Assembly: GCA_900404475.1 (NCBI GenBank)
Contig: OUQQ01000120.1
Coordinates: forward strand, 1-37,064
Reading direction: 5' to 3'
From: Spongospora subterranea
Lineage: Eukaryota; Endomyxa; Phytomyxea; Plasmodiophorida; Plasmodiophoridae
DNA: 37,064 nt
The notes under the pieces are model-generated. The model was not told where the DNA came from and did not search any database. It saw only the letters and a program-made list of their open reading frames with translations. Shown one piece after another: positions 9,967 through 19,982 of the stretch. Both the position numbers and the translations under genes were made by a program. The first letter of the stretch is position 1. Each line of letters starts with the position of its first letter.

Positions 9967-11274
9967 TTAGCCGCTTTCCGCAACTTCTGCCCTGATCGGG
10001 TCGAAATACGAATGGGCCATGGCTTCCTGGCAAGTCGCTCTGGCCTGATGATCATATTGTAGCAAAGAGTTGAGAAAATCGAGGGCCTCGTCCGACACCA
10101 GAGGGCGACATTGGGGAGTCACAAACACGCTCCAGGACTTTCGAGGTGTGTTCCCGCTGGGCAACAGGCCGTCGAAATGGCTATCCAACGTGATGTTGTA
10201 CTTGGCCAGATATGCATTGAACTCCTGACCGTTACAATCACTTGATTTGCTATGAACTGTTATAATTCCCACTTACTCTGACTCCCAAAACGCGAACAAT
10301 TTTGACAAGTTGGTCATAGTTATCTTTGCCCTGGAAAAAAGGTTCCTTCTTGAATATGATGCCAGCGAACATGCATCCAAGACTCCATAAGTCCAGAGAA
10401 TAATCATAGTCGCGCAAATCAACCAGCAATTCCGGCCCTGAGATTGTTTTAACACATAAAAAATGAACTACATAACGGAAACCTTTACCTTTGAAATACC
10501 TGGAAGCGACGCGGACGTTGTATTCTTTGCCAGGATGGTAAAATTCGGCCAGGCCCCAATCAATTAAGCGTAGCGTTCGGCGATTATGATCGATCATGAC
10601 ATTGTGGGGTTTCACCTACCAACGCAGATGATTAGACCCCAACCAAACCGTATATCCAGCTGACTATGGTTTTACATCTCGATGCATTACACCACGAGAA
10701 TGGCAAGCATCCAAAGCGCGAAGGATCTGGTACATGTAAAACCGAATGTCGTAATCCGACAGTTGTGGATAAAGAATCTGCAACCGAATTCGGTCAATAC
10801 AACAATGGCCAACATCAACCTGGTACCTTGAAATCAACCGTATCGACATATTCGAATATCAGCGATGGTGTCTTGGAATGAGGATCTCTAACGATATCCA
10901 ATAGCGATATGACATTACGGCACCCGCAAAGGTTCTGTAGGATCTTTATTTCGCGCTTAATCTTTTTTTTTTTTACAGGTTTCAGGATTTTAATAACGCA
11001 CGGTGAATCCGTCTTTGTATTGTATCCTTCGAACACTTCCGAATATTTCCCGCGCCCAATCTTCCGTACTATTTCATAACTCTCGGGGGACCTACAGAAA
11101 AACACGCATCAGCGTTGACAAAACCGCCAGGGACAGAAAAAAGACGCAACATCACCTCCAGTGAATCTGGAACGATTCATAATCCCAGTATTCCTTGGGC
11201 TGATCTACATTGGCATTAGGATAGGCCCTAGCAACGCTAGATATGCCCCGATTGCGATTGCGTGAGCCGGACAT
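9967..11274 (-). CDS. CKA1: Casein kinase II catalytic subunit alpha
   Basis: Six exons (11274-11156, 11091-10827, 10777-10676, 10615-10489, 10437-10277, 10224-9967) joined by 49-64-nt GT-AG introns encode 343 residues, the normal size for CK2 alpha. It is the constitutively active Ser/Thr kinase that phosphorylates acidic sites, acting alone or with CK2 beta in nucleus and cytoplasm. Visible family marks: KEYWDYES near 27-34; glycine loop GRGKYS at 52-57; catalytic VIK at 72-74; the basic patch [11 protein letters not shown] at 77-87; HRDVKPHN at 160-167; DWG (not DFG), specific to CK2, at 181-183; and [23 protein letters not shown] and [14 protein letters not shown]. The N-terminal 20 residues are variable, as in other fungi. 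The paralogue number (CKA1 or CKA2) is not meaningful here. All splice phases agree. Confidence 0.96.
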
Positions 11275-11954
11275 GGCGAAACAGCAGCAGCCGGTTCCGA
11301 ACCCAGACCTTAGCGGGTGAGCCCAGGTTACCGATTGGTGCCTAGATGGCGAATATTCAAACAAGGGACTATTGCGTAGGTCCGACACCGGACCGATGTT
11401 ACACTTGTGACTCTCACATACACCTCTGTCTCCGTCTGACTTATGGTACAGTTGACTGGACTGGCCGGGGCTGAGCTCCACATGAGCACGTCCCTCGCTC
11501 AACACTCAACAAAGAGCCTGTTTTTTTTTTGCCGTTATTGAGCCATATACAGGTTATTGAGGCCTATTGTGATTACACAGAATTAATAGTATATACAGTC
11601 TAAGTGTAATCGGTGATTTTATTGAAATTTTATTTTCATGCAGATGAAGCACTTTTCCCGATATGCTCACGATATTGCAGTGTCGGAGCCGCGCCCCGAT
11701 AACCTCGGCAAGATGCGGCGCGAAACCAATAACCATACTAGTATGTTTCAACACAGAATACACAGCCTCGAACTAACACCAATGCTCATTGATTCTCAAA
11801 AACAGTACTCAATGAGGTTTTGTGATCTGTGAGGGCGAATTGGCTCAAATTGTGATTAGGAATGTATGAGAAAAAGGACCTATAGCGAACACAGATTCGA
11901 ATCTGAAAACTATGCATAAACCCTTTCATATAGATCTTCGATGAGACTGACGTT
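11275..11954. other. Intergenic region upstream of CK2
   Basis: No gene is supported. It should contain the CK2 promoter at its left end. A short inverted repeat (TCATTGA ... TCAATGA, near 11788-11815) and a T-run at 11520-11530 are the only structures noted. Confidence 0.45.
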
Positions 11955-12161
11955 TTAAACCTTGATGTCGATGGTTTCAAATTCATTCCCGCCCTTTGTA
12001 TCAGTCCATTCAACGATCGATCCCTCTGCAACGACGTTTTTTAGCAATTTGTTTGACTGGATCAGTTTTAGCAATGTCAACCTGAAGATACGAATATCGC
12101 AGACGGCGGGGACTGGGTATTGATCGTTGGCCGATACTTGACTGCGAAAGACCCATGACAT
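11955..12161 (-). CDS. Small uncharacterised ORF (68 aa)
   Basis: From an ATG at 12161 a 68-residue frame reads MSWVFRSQVSANDQY and ends GGNEFETIDIKV. The frame stays open upstream without ATG to the in-frame stop of the propeller gene (12237), so this could be the last exon of a gene whose first exon I cannot find. Its composition is protein-like (mixed hydrophobic, Lys and acidic residues). I do not recognise a family. It could also be an extra 3' exon of the DDB1-like gene, since both are in the same frame, but no intron that removes the stop was found. Existence as a gene is uncertain. Confidence 0.35.
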   Translation of the reverse strand: MSWVFRSQVSANDQYPVPAVCDIRIFRLTLLKLIQSNKLLKNVVAEGSIVEWTDTKGGNEFETIDIKV

Positions 12162-12236
12162 GATAGGCTGATGTTGTTTGTTGGACAAAACGACCTCTTT
12201 GTGGCCTGATTTTGTGCCAAGTTCAGGCGATAAACA

Positions 12237-15200
12237 CTACACACGACAATCAGTGCTAATCATGGGTGGTATTTTTGAGAAGCGCAACCTTAGCGACCGC
12301 TCGGTCGCCAATGCAATATTATCAGGATCGATGAACTGAATGAGGCGCACGATGACTTCGGAATCGGCATGTGGTAGAGCAAGCGCTGATTTGGAAACGG
12401 AGACGGTTTCGTTCTCAAGAAACACTTTGTATACGATAATCTCTGGCGATCCGACGTTTACAACGGCAATCAGACACTGGAGGTCGGGCACATCGACACT
12501 GCTGCTCAGAATTGTGTCTGGCTGAAAATAAGCAGTGATCTGTCGTTGATCATGGCGCTGGATTGGCCCTAGTTCGATTCGATGGACCAGTACAGACCCT
12601 TCAAGGCAGCACCGATATAAGCAGACATCGCCTGCGTCAATGGCAAGCTCGGCGCCTTTCGTTGAAAGAAAGCGGCAGGTATCGCCGATTACATCTAGGG
12701 CCGACGAATCAACCAGCTCCAGTCGCCAGCTTCCATCGACTGTGAACGTGAACAGCGACAGAACCCATGAATATGAGCCGCAAGTGGTGGAATATCGGGA
12801 TATCACGGCGACAACAGCAGTGAATGATACAGATAACGTCGCGATATCAACGATCTCGTGATGGAACTCCTGCGCCCACACCTCCCGCATCGTCAACCAT
12901 TGAAACAGCCGAAGGCGGAATTTGTGGTGGCCGTTGTGTTGGGTCAGTACGACGACCGCTTCGGGAACGTCTTTGAAACTCCTGATCGCCAAAGCGGTGC
13001 ACTCGCTCATAGGGTAACTCTCCCAATTCAGCCGAACCTTGAAATTATCAGTGATCGTGTCGAAGGAATACAGATCGCCATCGGATCCCGTAAAGAGAAA
13101 CTGGCTGGGAGAGTGGAAGTTGCAGATGCCCCCAGATATTCCTCGGCTGCCGATTTGATCAACGAATAGCGGAATGGCGACACTAGCACCCGTGATGATA
13201 AACGCTCCTTCATCGGACCAGCACAGCATGAAACCGTTAAGGGATGTCAATCTCATAGGGCATTGATGGCCAAAGTTCAGCGATCTTGTTGGTGATAATC
13301 CGTTATCCATGTCGATCGTGTATCTGGCGACGGTAGAGTCCAAGCAGGCGACAAATAGATAGTTGTCGCTAATCAAAATGCTGCCAACCGTATTTGGCAT
13401 CGTTATTTGGTTGTCGAATTTCAATGAGGCGGATCCACTCCAGTGAGCAAACAACAATTTTGCTGAGTCTTTCTCGACGACGAATATGTACGAAGGATGG
13501 ATTGCAGCAGCGACAAGATCGTCGTTGAACGAAAATGAGCTTAAAAAGCTCAAGGTAAGGTCTTCCCGAACAATAATCAAAGAGATTGCGTCATCGTGAC
13601 CTACCAACAAATGGTCACCACAGAGAGCAGCTAAGGTCAGTTCGGGAGCCTGGGGACTCCACTCATCAACAACTTCGAACGGCGAACCTGTACAGAACAA
13701 GCGGACGTTGTCATCTGAAACGACGACGTACGCCTTGTCGATGCGCCATACGCATGCGAAAACGATGGCCAAGTTGGCGTCAACTGCCGACAGAGATATG
13801 GGACGTTTCAGATCTAGATCATGAAATACCACGGTCGCTGGAGGGTCGAGACATGAAACAAGGATGAAAGGGGGTATGTAGAATACTCTCGAGAGCGGCC
13901 TGGAATCCATGGACAGAACCCGCTTAACGGACCGCATTCTAACGGACATGGACGACCTGACCACAGTCGAGTTGGGAGCGCGTCCGGCGCAGAGGTAAAT
14001 GGATTCGTTGATCCGTTCGACGCTGCGAATATCGGCGATACATCGAAATCGGTCTTGGAGAGATAGATTGGGTACAGCAACGAGTTGTGGATAGGGTGAC
14101 ACCTGGTTGGGAGGATCGTGATCTTTCGAAATTGTCACGAACAGCGAGGAGCCAGTACGGGAGGCGAAGAACAATATCGCCCGCGAATCGTAATCTGCAG
14201 TCAGGATGGAGTACGCTTCTGGCAAATATTGACGGCAGGTTGTTCGGCGAAGCTCCCATGTTTCCGGTCGCGGCTCCCATAGGAAATACAGATGTCCCGA
14301 TTCGGTTCCGATGAACAGAAGCCCAAGTGCTTCCGTCACCGCCGTTGGTTTTAAAGGGACAGAGAAACTCAATAGCTGTTGTTTTCCTCTGGATCCAAAT
14401 CGAAATATGCCATGATTACTTACACAAAGGGTTTCTGAACAGTACTGAACCACAACAGAACTGGGATCCATGTTGGTTACTGTCCAGGGACCCTCTGATA
14501 GACGCGGCGAGCATGTGAACGTTGTCAACTTGGTGGAATGAGGAGCATGTTTCGATCGCAGTACGAGCGCAACACCTGGCAAACCCGGTTGTACTGGCAA
14601 ATCTCCAGTTAGGAAGCAAAGCGAAATGATGTCCTCCGTCGCTTGAAGTGGAAATTTCAATTGGCGATAATTTACTTGTGGGGGTGGGGATCCGCTTGAC
14701 TAATGAACATGACAAAAACTAAACATTGCAAAAAAAGCAAAGAGAATCAGACGATACTCACGTTAACAGGCTTGGTCATGATTTCGGCAAATGTAATGTG
14801 TGAAACCCAGAACGAAAAAGCAACGACGGTCGTATTCGCGCGTCCAACTTGAAAATTTACAGCACAGTTGACAATTTTCCCGGATACCTAAAATCGGTAT
14901 CAACCGAAGGCAGATAAAAACGGGGGCAAGCCTTACTTGTGGTACCCCTGGTCCTGGACAGGGAATCCGCTCTACATAGATTGTGTCAAATCGTAAACTG
15001 GATCTGGACCACTTCAGTAGGATGATGTCTCCTAACGCTGTCATGGCGCAAAGAGCATCGACATCCCTATATTGAGGTTGAACAATATCTTTCAGATAAA
15101 CGGTTGAGCAAATGTCCAACTTGGGAGCGAGACACCCAACCAATAAGAGCACGGGTTCGCTCTCTGTGAACTCGACCGATAATTGCAGATCTCCAGAATC

Positions 15201-15374
15201 AGCGCATTCCCAGATTTCAAGACATTTTCCCTGGAGCCATAATTCAGTGGACTAGACAAAGCCAATCACAGCTGCTGCAACCTTGGCTATAGCAATCTGC
15301 GACGTGATTTTTGTAAAACATCCAGTTGCGGCCGCCGTCACTAGCTGGGTGCTGGCCACCTGCCAGAACCTCAT
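12237..15374 (-). CDS. DDB1/MMS1-like beta-propeller protein
   Basis: Four exons (15374-15282, 15230-14937, 14887-14762, 14699-12237) with 51-, 49- and 62-nt introns, all in phase, give 991 residues. The start QLVTAAATGCFTK ... IAIAKGKCLEIWE matches the opening of the DDB1/CPSF160/SF3b130/MMS1 family (..GxFTS...LxIAKxxxLEIY). The block SEGPWTVTNMDPSS matches the KGPW segment of their first beta-propeller. The rest is a run of beta-strand-like segments such as LGLLFIGTESGHLYFLW. These large propeller proteins act as cullin-4 adaptors, RNA-processing or splicing subunits. The middle and C-terminal parts are too diverged to choose; length and divergence fit an MMS1-like adaptor best. No typical C-terminal CPSF_A helical ending is seen, so a missing last exon is possible. 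Confidence 0.65.
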
Positions 15375-15782
15375 TTTCGTTGCAATATGGACTCTCTACG
15401 CATCGCGTTGACAATTGGAGAGAGCTGATTTTGTTGTTGAAGAGTGATTACTGTTGTCTGTAACTTGCAACATGGCGCGATCCTCATGCAGTTGCAAGCA
15501 CAGTGTACCGGAAGCAGTGAAGCATGGTATGGTATACAAAGGTTCGCGGGTTCTGGTAATCCTGTGTATTACCAGGTTTTCCCTACTTCCGCCTGGCCGC
15601 TACAAGTAGCTTGGGTATCCGATGAAGGAAACCTATTAGACCAGCAAGCAGTGAAGCAACGAAATGGGATGGATAGGCTTGTAGAGTCGTATGATAACGA
15701 TGATAGAAAACTTTGGTACTGAAACAATTGTTGAACACTTCGCCATAGCTATATTTTTAGGATTTGTTTATAACGAATGGGA
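15375..15782. other. Spacer with a possible small ORF and hairpin
   Basis: Lies between the start of the propeller gene and the end of the formyltransferase gene. A plus-strand ATG at 15487 opens a 77-residue frame ending at 15722 (QLQAQCTGSSEAW to DNDDRKLWY) that I cannot match to any family. Within it, CTGGTAAT and ATTACCAG (about 15553-15575) form a perfect 8-bp stem with a 7-base loop. Neither is strong evidence of a gene. Confidence 0.25.
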
Positions 15783-16800
15783 TTATCTTCTTGGAATGTG
15801 ATATCCATGTGCAAATGCGAGGGCATAACATGGCTTGCGTGTCGCAACTTGAAGCTCGGTGACGTTGAGCAATGTCCCGCCGAGGCATCCGATTACTATC
15901 GAATCAGTGTTTTTATCGTAAACCATTTCACCAGGGTCTAATAAACAATCTGGTGTTGAATTCTGATCAAATTTCAGCATTAACAACATCAGCCTCTTAT
16001 TCCTCCAATTGCAATGAACAACCATGTTTCCGAACAGCGCACGCCAAATGGTGCCAATTCGACGCGCGTCCATTGAACAAAAGTCGACATATGCATCTGA
16101 TTTTTTAAGTTTCGGTGCTGATCGTGGCAAAGCACCGGAAAACACCTGGGGCATGCAGTTCTGCCTCGCCAAGGGGACATTGGCAACAATATTAAGTAGA
16201 AGATCGGAACCCAGAGATCCCAGCCTGTCGCGGAGCGACGTAAACGTATCTGTTGAAGAAATATGGGTTCTAGTTTGTCCCAATATGCATCCAGAATCAA
16301 CACGATCAGGGTCCACATCGATAACGCAGACAGCTGTGTCCTGATCGCCATTTAGGAGAGCAGACTGGATTGGAGATGCTCCACGATACGCAGGAAGTAG
16401 GGACGGGTGAACCTGACCGTTAAGTGTTTCGTTAGTTAACTGGCACCACCACAATGAACAACTAAACAAGTACGTTTATCATGCCGAGCGGAAACCGGCG
16501 AATAACCCTCTCTGGAATCTTGAATCCAAAACTGACCACAACCCCAAGAGCGAAATTTCCCTCGGGCAATGCCCAATTGGTCATTCGAAAATCGGTTTTC
16601 GCCTCATGGATCGCCAGTCCATGCTCTGACGCAAATGCGGCAACAGGCAACGACTTATCAGAAGAAGGCGCAACAACATTTCCCACATGAACACTGCCAC
16701 ACGCAACGAGCGCCCTGAGATGTTGCACTGCGAACACGTCGGAACCGAAAAACAGCACTTCAGTCCGAGATGAAAATGATCGACGCCAAACACCCAACAT
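15783..16800 (-). CDS. FMT1: Methionyl-tRNA formyltransferase, mitochondrial
   Basis: Two exons (16800-16474 and 16412-15783) with a 61-nt intron carrying a CTAAC branch site encode 318 residues. The enzyme transfers a formyl group from 10-formyl-THF to the initiator Met-tRNA for mitochondrial translation. Visible marks: FGSDVFAV near 18-25 at the start of the Rossmann-like fold; the catalytic triad N109, H111 and D148 within INVHPSLLPAYRGASPI and DRVDSGCIL; and a smaller C-terminal domain around 210-318 that would hold the tRNA. The N-terminus MLGVWRRSFSSR is basic and free of acidic residues, which fits a mitochondrial targeting peptide. It is head-to-head with the beta-ketoacyl synthase gene on the other strand, leaving 254 bases between the start codons. 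Confidence 0.93.
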
Positions 16801-17054
16801 AAAATTCCGGCAAACTCATCCGGTAATGAACCGCACTGTCCAGGCACCACTGTATCGTAATGCTTACGATTCGTGACAAGTCGTCAATTGTTACCGACCT
16901 CCTGCCGTCAATATCAACGATCCGCAACGCGCAGTTTCCGCCTATTGCAGTTAACGTTAAAGGCCCTGAGGCTGTCCTGGACGCCTGTCGCCTTTCGTTT
17001 CTGGATTTAAGGTTTGTGTTCATTTGCCATCATTGTTGCCCCAGCCGGGGAATA
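16801..17054. promoter_or_regulatory. Shared divergent promoter, FMT1 / OXSM
   Basis: The 254 bases between two divergent start codons must hold both promoters. I saw no TATA box or named motif. The region is partly open on both strands; on the plus strand it is open from the ATG at 16860 and in frame with the synthase, so a longer N-terminus of the synthase is possible, though it does not look like a targeting peptide. Confidence 0.5.
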
Positions 17055-18457
17055 ATGAAGCTAAGATCTGTGGTTGTAACTGGTATGGGGATTGAATCGG
17101 CATTCGGGTCTGATTTGCGTTCATTTTGGTCCAGCATTGTTGCTGGAAAATCGAATATGAGGTGGGATATTGCAGCAATTCATCGGCGCCGTTGTTCAGT
17201 TGATTATCAGGAATATTGTAGGTCTGGATCCATCTGTCGGTACCAAACTGCCTTGTACCGTTGTATCGCAAATAACGGATGATGCTGCGACAAACATGGC
17301 CAAGTCTGCCGAAATTCGCCGGCAACCTAGATTTATTCGGCTTGCCGTTTCTGCAGCAGAAAATGCCTATCGTGATGCCGGCCTAATGCTTTCGCCACTG
17401 AAACAAAACCAAAGATGCGGTGTTAGTGTTGGAGTTGGTATGGCGTCGTTGGAAACACTATTCGATGCAGTTCACACTTTAGAGTCAAGGGGTCCCAGGC
17501 GATTATCTCCATACACCGTAGATTTTTCTCTATCGACTGTTTTTTATAGGAAATTGATATATGCTCAGGTTCCCAACCTTCTAATCAATATGGCTAGCGC
17601 ACACGTTAGTATGCGCTTAAACCTCCTCGGGCCTTCGTTATCGCCAAGTACAGCTTGTACAAGTGGGGCGCATGCAATTGGCGATGCAGCCAGAATGATC
17701 ATGTGTGGATCTGCTGATACAATGGTTGCCGGTGGTTCAGAATCATGTATGCACCAGCTTGCATTAGCTGGGTTTTCGCAATGTAAAGCATTATCAACGG
17801 AAAAACAACCTGAAACAGCATCTCGACCTTGGTCCAAATCGCGATCAGGCTTTGTTATGGTAGCGAGCGGATTGGGATAAGGCGAGCAGTTCAATGCTGA
17901 CTGTTTTCCAGGCTGAGGGAGCTGCAATGCTTGTTTTAGAGGAGGAAGAGATTGCCCGCGCTCGTGGTGCTAGAATATATGCTCGATTATCAGGATATGG
18001 GCTGTCGTCTGATGCCTGGCACATAACTGCTCCATGTCCTGATGGCCGCGGCGCCGAACTTTGTATGAAATCTGCTCTTCGAGACGCGAATTTGAGCCCC
18101 GATGAAGTTGATTATTTGAACGCGCATGCGACGTCAACATTAATCGGCGACCTAGCTGAGGCTAAAGCAATCTCTACCGTGTTTCAACACCATGCACTGC
18201 AAATGCCCATATCTTCCACAAAAGGACAAACTGGGCACTTATTAGGAGCTGCAGGGGCACTGGAGGCTGTGATATCTATTCTCTCCATCAAAACAGGAAT
18301 TGTACCTCCCAATGTTAATCTGAATGATCCAGATCCGTCATTGCCGCAACTGCATCTACCAACCAGCGCACTGCTGAACTGTCCAGTAAGAATTGTTATG
18401 ACGAATTCGTTTGGGTTTGGCGGAACCAATGCGTCACTAATTTTCGCTTCCGTCTAA
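17055..18457 (+). CDS. CEM1: Beta-ketoacyl-ACP synthase (mitochondrial FAS II type)
   Basis: Four exons (17055-17161, 17211-17517, 17569-17859, 17912-18457), with introns of 49, 51 and 52 nt, encode 416 residues, the usual size of a single-domain KAS I/II enzyme. It condenses malonyl-ACP with acyl-ACP. In fungi the free-standing form (CEM1/OXSM) works in mitochondrial fatty acid synthesis, which feeds lipoate production. Visible marks: VVVTGMGIESAFG at the start, STACTSGAHAIGDA with catalytic Cys168, the NAHATST block with His307, Lys339, and KGQTGHLLGAAG with His344, then NSFGFGGTNASLIF near the end. The N-terminus at the chosen ATG lacks a clear targeting peptide; an upstream in-frame ATG at 16860 is the alternative. 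Phases agree at every junction. Confidence 0.93.
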
Positions 18458-18850
18458 GACCCACTTTTTCCATCAACCATGTTTGTCTTTGTCAACCACT
18501 GCACCATGCCTTCACGTTTCTACCAACTGGAAATTATTAAGCCGAAGATAATCACCTCAATGAATTTTCCCCAATATCAATTCACCAATCAAAGAATTCC
18601 CGCGCTGATGGTCCTGTTATAGCTACTGTAGTCTTTTTATTCTTGACGAACCCCAGGGCCTCGCTCAGCCAGGCCCATACTGATCGGGTCAGTCCATGGG
18701 TGATGACTGGCCCGCCCAAGGAAGTGGCGACAGAAAGTGAGAGTGTGCCGATCCCTTCCCTGGTCGCTTGCCCGTGCCATCATCTCTGCAGTGTTCACTG
18801 GACTTAACCTGGTAGCTTAACTCCGTGGCTCTGTCAGACGATACATCTCG
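18458..18850. other. Upstream region of the phosphatase gene
   Basis: No gene. It holds the end of the synthase transcript and the promoter and leader of the phosphatase. The right half is GC-richer than the left. Confidence 0.45.
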
Positions 18851-19879
18851 ATGAAGTCGTCGTTAGACGGCTGGCTCGAGAAACTCATGCGATGTGAATA
18901 TCTACCTGAGGATGATGTGCGGGTGCTGTGTTTGCAAGTAAAGGCAATGCTGATTGAGGAATCGAATGTCCAACCAGTTCAAAGCCCGGTTACAGTCTGC
19001 GGGGACATACATGGCCAGTTTTTCGACTTGTTGGAGTTGTTCAGGAAAGGGGGGTTTGTGCCAAACACAAGGTATATATTCATGGGGGATTTCGTCGATC
19101 GGGGACACCATTCTGTCGAGACACTACAGCTATTGCTGGTGTTGAAAGCGCGTTATCCAGAGTGTGTGACTCTGTTACGAGGCAATCACGAATCGCGTCA
19201 AGTAACCCAAGTGTATGGGTTTTATCAAGAATGCCTAAGGAAGTACGGGAATGCCAATACGTGGAGATTTTGTACGGATCTCTTCGACTACTTTAGCCTT
19301 GCGGCTATAATTGATGGGCGTAAGATTAAATGTAGTTATTCGGAAATATATTTGATGCTGACAAATGGATGGAAGGGATTTTTTGTGTTCACGGTGGATT
19401 GTCTCCAGATATAATGAGCATTGATCAGATGAGGTTGCTGCATCGTGTTCAGGAGATTCCTCATTCAGGAGCATTTTGCGATTTGATGTGGTCCGATCCA
19501 GATGACATTGACACGTGGGCTATGTCACCGCGAGGGGCCGGCTGGGTCTTCGGTTCGAGCGTCACGAAGCAGTTCAATGCATATAACCGAGTTGACTTGA
19601 TATGTCGCGCTCATCAACTCGTACAGGAAGGGTTTCAATATATGTTCCCCGAAAAGAGCCTTATCACCGTCTGGAGCGCACCAAAGTATGATTTTGTGGA
19701 AATATTCAATTATATACACCTGATGATTGCATTTTTCCAGCTATTGTTATAGATGCGGAAATGTCGCGTCAATATTGTCGTTCGACGAGCATTTGGACCG
19801 AGAGATAATTTTATTCCGAGACACACCAGAGAGTGCTAGCCATGTACCTGATCGTGCAGCTGCCTCTTACTTTTATTGA
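18851..19879 (+). CDS. PPH3: PP4-type Ser/Thr phosphatase catalytic subunit
   Basis: Three exons (18851-19319, 19376-19685, 19741-19879) with 56- and 55-nt introns encode 305 residues, close to the 307 of PP4. It is a PP2A-family metallophosphatase; PP4 acts in DNA-damage recovery and at centrosomes or basal bodies. The metal-binding motifs are complete: GDIHGQ at 51-56, GDFVDRG at 79-85, GNHE at 111-114, then [34 protein letters not shown] and [31 protein letters not shown] and [13 protein letters not shown] are nearer to PP4 than to PP2A or PP6; some positions ([14 protein letters not shown]) resemble PP6. The tail ends SYFY in place of the near-universal YFL, so the carboxyl-methylated leucine is missing. 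The stop faces the GCP4 gene about 100 bases away. Confidence 0.9.
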
Positions 19880-19982
19880 CTTTGTTCATGTTTTTTATTA
19901 AATACAATTGAAATTATTTTTTTTATTATGCCCAGCAAAAACGTAGGTTTTGCTTAAGCAGCTAATTCGGGCAAGCGATTGC

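Noticed and set aside
13586..14314. Plus-strand open frames antisense to the propeller gene
   Set aside because: Shadows of a long coding exon; no conserved features.
15231..15281. A 30-nt intron (15252-15281) in the propeller gene
   Set aside because: Extending to the next acceptor gives a 51-nt intron in the same phase and a better family match (IAIAKGKCLEIWE).
16024..16344. Plus-strand frame antisense to the formyltransferase
   Set aside because: Overlaps a confident gene and shows no domain.
17055..18457. Polyketide synthase fragment
   Set aside because: The length and motif set are those of a complete single-domain KAS; no acyltransferase or other domains are nearby.
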